Source of the DNA: Nitrospira sp. | Lineage (GTDB): Bacteria; Nitrospirota; Nitrospiria; Nitrospirales; Nitrospiraceae | Length of the DNA: 28,705 nt | NCBI GenBank assembly: GCA_030456405.1 | Contig: JAKDNQ010000006.1 | Location: 1 to 28,705 of the forward strand | Direction: 5' to 3' | Shown: positions 24,621-28,705 of the stretch, piece by piece | Layout: the number at the start of each line of letters is the position of its first letter | How positions within the stretch are numbered: position 1 is the stretch's first letter | Notes under the pieces: generated by a model | Seen by the model: the letters and a program-made list of their open reading frames with translations, nothing else | Databases searched by the model: none | Told to the model about the DNA's origin: nothing | Translations under genes and position numbers: made by a program

Positions 24621-26468
24621 ATGGGGGTTTCGATCGGCATGTCAACGAGAACGAGGCGCGCGCCAAGAACGGTTGTCCTCGCCTTCATGGTGTGTACGAG
24701 CATGTGGGCCATGGTGCTGTATGGTGGTACGGCCATCGGGGGAGAAACCGCTCGCCCGACAGCGCGGGATCTCCCCCCAGCGACAGCGGATGGGATGGAC
24801 CCGGTCACGAAATATTTACTGGATGAAGCCTTGACGCAAGGGCGCATCACCAAGCAGCGGTATGCGGGTCTCATGCGGGACTATGAAGAGCAGGCCTATC
24901 TCCGCCAACCTGCTTTTAAGATGTGGTACGACCGCGGCTTCAACATGGGAACGAACGATAATTTATTTCTGTTGAAAATTCGCGGACGGGTGGCCATTCA
25001 GTTCATAGAACGGAGCCGGAATGAGGCCTGGCGCGATCCCGGCGACGGCAAGAATTTTCCTGACTTGATCGGCGTATTCGGCGATTACCGCGTGAGCCGG
25101 TCTGAGGAGGAGGCGACGTCGATCAATCTTCGCCGAGCTCGACTCTATTTCATGGGACACGTCTTCGATCCCTCCATGAAATACTTCATCCAGATCCGGG
25201 CCGACGGGGCAAGTGAAAGCTCGCAAACGCAGGCGGCCATCCAGCTCTACGATTATTATCTGATAAATACCAAAATCTCTTGGGCGCAGGTCCAGGTCGG
25301 TCAATACAAAGTCTGGTTCAACCGCGCTCAAATCAATTCCACGGCGTCGATGCAGTTTGCCGAACGCGCGCTAGTCAGTGACGCCTTTACCGCGAGCGGA
25401 TTGAATCGACGAGACATCGGCCTCACGATCATGAACGATGAAGAGCGATATCCATTGAATTATTACCTCGGGGTCTTCGGCGGAGCGGGGCCCAGCTTTA
25501 CCCGGCTCGGGAATTTTGAGAGTGAACAGATCACGCAAGGCTGTCCCGGTGGCCAGCAACCCCCTACCATACCGCTTCCTCCCGGCGATATTAATTGCTC
25601 GGATAATGCCAATAACCTAAATCTTACGATTCCCCTTCAACGAAACTTGAATGCCGACACTCGCCGGGACCTGAATCGACTGATGTTCAGCGGTCGGTTG
25701 AACTGGAATGTCATGGGTCGGCCGGGATACGGCGAAGGGGATCTCGTGTACTCGCAGACGCCGCAATTCTCCGTCGGCGGCGGCTACGCTTACAATCCCA
25801 GTATCAACACCAGCACGAACAACGCCTTTATCGGAACCGATCTTGCGAATCTAAACGTTCGCCGGCTCATCGCCGCAGGAGGGAATGGCCGCCAACTGGG
25901 CTGGGGCGTGGTGGACTATTCCACGTGGGCGGTGGACAGCGTGTTCAAATACCGCGGGTTTTCTCTGCAGGGAGAGTTTTATTACAAGAATGTGATCCGT
26001 CACGATAACGGCGCGCCTTGCGTCGAGTTCTCACAGCAACTCGCGCCAGGAGGAGAAGGATTCATTGCCGGATCTCCATTCTCCTGCACCCGACGAGCCC
26101 CAGGTGAGCTTGGAAACGCATTCGGCTGGTATGTCCAAAGCGGTTACTACATTATTCCGCGCTACGTCGAAGTCGCCGCGCGCTATTCCTATTGGGACCC
26201 CGATACCAACGCGGCGGACGATCTGATCAAACAGGCTGACGTCTCAATCAATTGGTTCATCAACGGCACCTACGATCATGCGATTCAACTCACTTTCACC
26301 AACATCGCCATGGGAACAGGCGGATATGCGATCGGTCGAAGCAATCCGCTGCCGCTCCTCAATACATCAGGGGGGCCTATTTTTCCGAACGCATCCATTC
26401 CAGTAGACAGTATCGGCGGCACCTTAGTCGAGAACGCGATCAGGCTACAGTACCAAGTATTCTTTTAG
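24621..26468 (+). CDS. OprP/OprO-type (phosphate-selective) porin
   Basis: A 615-residue outer-membrane protein. The basic start (TRTRRAPR) and hydrophobic core to about residue 37 form the signal peptide. A short helical region (about 60-92, LLDEALTQGRITKQRY) precedes the barrel, as in many OprP-family members. The barrel shows family marks: INLRRARLYFMGHVFDP, then WAQVQVGQYKVWFNRAQ and NRRDIGLTI. It ends with an aromatic residue (QYQVFF), as needed for outer-membrane insertion. OprP itself passes phosphate and OprO pyrophosphate, but many family members pass other solutes, so selectivity is open. ATG 24621 was taken as start with GGGAAG 10 nt upstream; ATG 24639 is also possible. It is longer than OprP (about 440 aa), mainly through loops near 300-345 and 470-520 that hold Cys residues. 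Confidence 0.75.
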   Translation: MGVSIGMSTRTRRAPRTVVLAFMVCTSMWAMVLYGGTAIGGETARPTARDLPPATADGMDPVTKYLLDEALTQGRITKQRYAGLMRDYEEQAYLRQPAFKMWYDRGFNMGTNDNLFLLKIRGRVAIQFIERSRNEAWRDPGDGKNFPDLIGVFGDYRVSRSEEEATSINLRRARLYFMGHVFDPSMKYFIQIRADGASESSQTQAAIQLYDYYLINTKISWAQVQVGQYKVWFNRAQINSTASMQFAERALVSDAFTASGLNRRDIGLTIMNDEERYPLNYYLGVFGGAGPSFTRLGNFESEQITQGCPGGQQPPTIPLPPGDINCSDNANNLNLTIPLQRNLNADTRRDLNRLMFSGRLNWNVMGRPGYGEGDLVYSQTPQFSVGGGYAYNPSINTSTNNAFIGTDLANLNVRRLIAAGGNGRQLGWGVVDYSTWAVDSVFKYRGFSLQGEFYYKNVIRHDNGAPCVEFSQQLAPGGEGFIAGSPFSCTRRAPGELGNAFGWYVQSGYYIIPRYVEVAARYSYWDPDTNAADDLIKQADVSINWFINGTYDHAIQLTFTNIAMGTGGYAIGRSNPLPLLNTSGGPIFPNASIPVDSIGGTLVENAIRLQYQVFF

Positions 26469-26532
26469 TCGTTGCTGAAGGGACGCGCAGTTTGCCGATA
26501 GGGCGAAACGGTCCGCACATAAGGAGATCTTT

Positions 26533-27384
26533 ATGCCACATGTGGAGCAGGGGGTGTCGGAAAGAAACGATTTCTCCAACAGCCAATGGTCGGTTTCCGC
26601 CGATGAAACGGGACATCCGTCACAGTTTCTGAATGTACTTTCGGGGGTCGTCATCTCCCGGAGGGAGGGATTGATTCGAACGACGCTGCGGATTCGCGTC
26701 GGTGAACGAACGGATGTGCGCGTGCGTTGGCAGGCTCCCCTCCCCGCTCACGACGCCATCGAGATCGGTCAAACCGTCCGCATCACAATTCCCGCGGAAG
26801 CTGTTCAACTGGAATCCGGCGGGTTTCGTCGTGGCAAGCAACGGAGGAACCGATGGATCGGGCGAGTCGTGCTGGTGGAGCGAACCAACCACGATCGCAT
26901 CACGACCGTCAAGGTCCATCGAGACAATATCACCCTCAATAGCGTCGGCCCGGTGATTGGAACCGCCTTTCTGACGACATGGGACACGGTCAATATCGTG
27001 GTCGATCCACAACAGGTACGCGTGCAACCCGTCAGTCGCTCCTGCCGGCAGAAGAGGTCATCTCGTTCGTCCTTCCCCTTCGTAGATTCTCAGCCATCCT
27101 CGGTCTGGTTACGAGCAACCATCCTATCCGTACGAGCAATCCCCGATGGACTCCTCGTGGCGCTCAACGTCGGCAATGTGAATCTTTCCACCTTCATCAA
27201 GACCAACCGCACTGCGACGCTGTCTTGGGTGGTAGGGACTTCGGTCGAAATCAACACCAATCGCTGTGATGTATGGATTAGACACTTCGCCGAAAGCTCC
27301 ATGCTCTCGGGTTCGGTCGTATTTTTGAGCAAGATCGGCATTCCTCCCTCCCCGTCCCCGTTCAACGAGCCGACAAATAAATGA
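26533..27384 (+). CDS. Protein with three TOBE/Mop-like repeats
   Basis: A 283-residue cytoplasmic protein with no signal peptide. Three units of about 58 residues can be aligned by eye: 37-95 (SGVVISRREGLIRT to PAEAVQL), 109-167 (GRVVLVERTNHDRIT to DPQQVRVQ) and 195-250 (ATILSVRAIPDGLL to NRCDVWI). Each runs from a beta strand to a 'G-x-x-V-x-I-x-P' type ending, as in TOBE or Mop domains that bind molybdate, tungstate or sulfate or cap ABC ATPases. No ABC ATPase or ModE helix-turn-helix is attached. AAGGAG lies 6 nt before the ATG. It follows the porin by 64 nt and overlaps by 4 nt the frame of the regulator downstream, so it may sense an oxyanion for that regulator. This role is inference; the fold is likely, not proven. 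Confidence 0.5.
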   Translation: MPHVEQGVSERNDFSNSQWSVSADETGHPSQFLNVLSGVVISRREGLIRTTLRIRVGERTDVRVRWQAPLPAHDAIEIGQTVRITIPAEAVQLESGGFRRGKQRRNRWIGRVVLVERTNHDRITTVKVHRDNITLNSVGPVIGTAFLTTWDTVNIVVDPQQVRVQPVSRSCRQKRSSRSSFPFVDSQPSSVWLRATILSVRAIPDGLLVALNVGNVNLSTFIKTNRTATLSWVVGTSVEINTNRCDVWIRHFAESSMLSGSVVFLSKIGIPPSPSPFNEPTNK

Positions 27385-27433
27385 TCGCGCCTGGAGCAGA
27401 ATCGAATGCATTAGATCATGCGTGTGTAACACA

Positions 27434-27442
27434 AGAGGGGGA
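27434..27442 (+). promoter_or_regulatory. Ribosome binding site deciding the regulator start
   Basis: AGAGGGGGA lies 7 nt before the ATG at 27450. This favours 27450 over an ATG at 27381 that overlaps the preceding stop codon (ATGA) but has no good ribosome site. Confidence 0.6.
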
Positions 27443-27449
27443 ACAGATC

Positions 27450-28349
27450 ATGATGGCCAATATTTCCACAGGTTCTGTATTGCTCGTCACCAATAATGAG
27501 CGCCTGAGAGATCGTTTCCAACGTGCGTTGCTTAAGGCCGGTTATGGAATTCATGTGGTCCGGAGTCAGGAAGAAGGCCTCAATGTTGCGCAAGATATCA
27601 ATCCAGCGATTATCGTCGTCGATCGGCGGGAATCGGGATTTTCCCGACTGCATCATGAGATGCCTCTTCCTCCCCCCATCATAACCGTCATGTATCACAC
27701 AGAAGCCTGTTATGAACAACATTGTGCTATGGATATCGAGGATGGCGCCGCCAGGGCGGTATGCAACGCGAGTCCCCTCATGATTATCGCCCTTATGGGA
27801 GCGGTTCTTCGCCGGCAGCAATGGGAGCGGGTTATACCTGAGCGCTATGTCGCAGACGACATCACCATTGATATTCCCAAGCACGAAGTCACAGTGGGAG
27901 CAAAGCCTGTCAAATTGACTGCGACGGAATTTCGCATCATTGAAAGTCTCGTGGTCGCCCCCAGCCATTATCTCTCAAGAACAGCGTTACTCGACCATGT
28001 GTGGGGTGAAGGCGTCGCTGTAGTTCCTCATGTCCTCGACGTGCATATTTGCTTACTCCGTCGAAAGCTCAATTCTAATACAACCGCTCAAGATCTTATT
28101 CTGACCGTAAATAAATTGGGGTATAAGCTTCGACCTATGACTTTGCCTTCCGAAGCGCCGTTCATTCAGCCATACTGCCCAGCTACTCCCGGGATAGGCC
28201 TTGCCTCCCTTCCGGCCATATCGACCCAAGCCCCGTACTTACGCCCTGAACATTTCCATGGTTGGAGGTTCCAGGGCAGACACAAACCTGACCGACGCAC
28301 CTTGGCTCGCTATCGAATCAGGCCGGCATATGACGGTGCGCAAGGATAG
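27450..28349 (+). CDS. OmpR/PhoB-type winged-helix regulator with degenerate receiver
   Basis: A 299-residue transcription regulator. The receiver-like domain (about 8-122) keeps the fold pattern (SVLLVTNNERLRDRF, AIIVVDRRE), but the acidic pair of the phosphorylation site is replaced by TNN (14-16), and the conserved Lys before the last strand seems lost (CNASP, 105-109). Asp58 remains at the phospho-acceptor position. Normal phosphorylation is therefore doubtful, as in other atypical receivers. The DNA-binding domain (about 133-228) is complete: LTATEFRIIESL, RTALLDHVWG, the recognition helix region VLDVHICLLRRKL, and the wing TVNKLGYKLRP. A 70-residue tail (230-299) of Pro, Arg and aromatic residues is unusual. 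No histidine kinase is nearby. It likely controls the porin operon or the divergent secretion block, which is inference. Confidence 0.82.
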   Translation: MMANISTGSVLLVTNNERLRDRFQRALLKAGYGIHVVRSQEEGLNVAQDINPAIIVVDRRESGFSRLHHEMPLPPPIITVMYHTEACYEQHCAMDIEDGAARAVCNASPLMIIALMGAVLRRQQWERVIPERYVADDITIDIPKHEVTVGAKPVKLTATEFRIIESLVVAPSHYLSRTALLDHVWGEGVAVVPHVLDVHICLLRRKLNSNTTAQDLILTVNKLGYKLRPMTLPSEAPFIQPYCPATPGIGLASLPAISTQAPYLRPEHFHGWRFQGRHKPDRRTLARYRIRPAYDGAQG

Positions 28350-28487
28350 GGGCAGGAAGAATGGCTTCAGAGGGGCAACAGCCGGCCTTTCGCCGAGCTA
28401 GCTGAGATTTCGAATACTCGCTTGCGCAACAGAAGTTCACCGATTCGTCCGTCCGATCTGCTGTCGGAGGTCTCATAATACCAATTC

Positions 28488-28691
28488 TTACGCTCCGCCG
28501 ACTGGTCCATACGAAATCGGCACGATGTGGTCGCCAACTCGGGCATCGGCTTGACCCCACCGATAGACAAACGATTGTGTCCCGGGTTCTTCTGGAATGG
28601 CCACTTCTACCAACCATCGGTGAGATTTCAAGAGCAAGACTGTCCCCTTCACATGATACTCGATCGGACATGTTGTCTTGAGATCTGCCAT
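28488..28691 (-). CDS. Small hypothetical protein
   Basis: A 67-residue frame starting MADLKTTCPIEYHVKG and continuing with beta-strand-like segments (TVLLLKSHRWLVEVAIPEE, FVYRWGQADARVGDHIVPI). The strand-rich pattern without low complexity looks like a real small folded protein, but the ribosome site is weak (GGAAA, 9 nt away) and the window ends 14 nt upstream. It converges with the regulator gene, leaving 138 nt between them. No family was recognised. Confidence 0.4.
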   Translation of the reverse strand: MADLKTTCPIEYHVKGTVLLLKSHRWLVEVAIPEEPGTQSFVYRWGQADARVGDHIVPISYGPVGGA

Positions 28692-28705
28692 GGTCTGTGT
28701 TTCCG

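Noticed and set aside
26702..26956. Plus-strand frames shifted within the TOBE-repeat gene
   Set aside because: The chosen frame has a good ribosome site and repeated beta-strand pattern; the others have neither.

Overview
The window most resembles a Nitrospira-like bacterium (Nitrospirota). This is inferred from moderately high GC, a Gram-negative envelope gene set, an exosortase/EPS locus of PEP-CTERM type, and many short degenerate heptamer arrays between genes. The genus is not proven from this window alone. No tRNA, rRNA, CRISPR array, transposase or phage gene was seen.

Region 1 (2-10873, + strand) is one tightly packed exopolysaccharide/exosortase operon. It opens inside an exosortase-EpsI fusion (XrtD type). 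It continues with a WecA/MraY-type sugar-phosphate transferase carrying an extra membrane domain, a PrsT-type TPR lipoprotein, a Wza-type export protein, an outer-membrane beta-barrel protein, a Wzz/GumC chain-length protein, a BY-kinase-like ATPase and an ExeA-like AAA ATPase fused to TPRs. Gene spacing is 3-50 nt throughout. The genes would start a polymer on undecaprenyl phosphate, set its length, export it, and sort proteins carrying a VPLPA/PEP-CTERM tail. An 8-bp hairpin lies between this operon and the convergent block that follows.

Region 2 (11061-23554, - strand) is a 12.5-kb block with all genes in one direction. Read 5' to 3' on the minus strand it contains: a 1.4-kDa-residue-scale (about 1,400 aa) two-partner-secretion exoprotein (TpsA/FhaB type), a VPLPA-CTERM protein that fits the exosortase of region 1, a cysteine-rich PstS-like substrate-binding protein, a non-coding stretch with a 16-bp perfect hairpin and a possible leftover sorting tail, a TpsB/FhaC-type transporter, ExbB, ExbD, TonB, and a lone GspC-like PDZ protein. 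An apparent sigma70 promoter (TTGACA-18-TATACG) drives the first gene. Two-partner secretion does not normally need TonB energy or GspC, so this combination is the best candidate for an undescribed surface system.

Region 3 (23872-28349, + strand) diverges from region 2 across an AT-rich promoter region. It encodes a lipoprotein of unknown role, an OprP/OprO-type porin, a protein made of three TOBE/Mop-like repeats, and an OmpR/PhoB-type winged-helix regulator whose receiver domain has lost key acidic residues. Porin, PstS-like protein, TOBE repeats and PhoB-like regulator together hint at oxyanion (perhaps phosphate) handling, but this is inference. A small possible gene on the minus strand closes the window.
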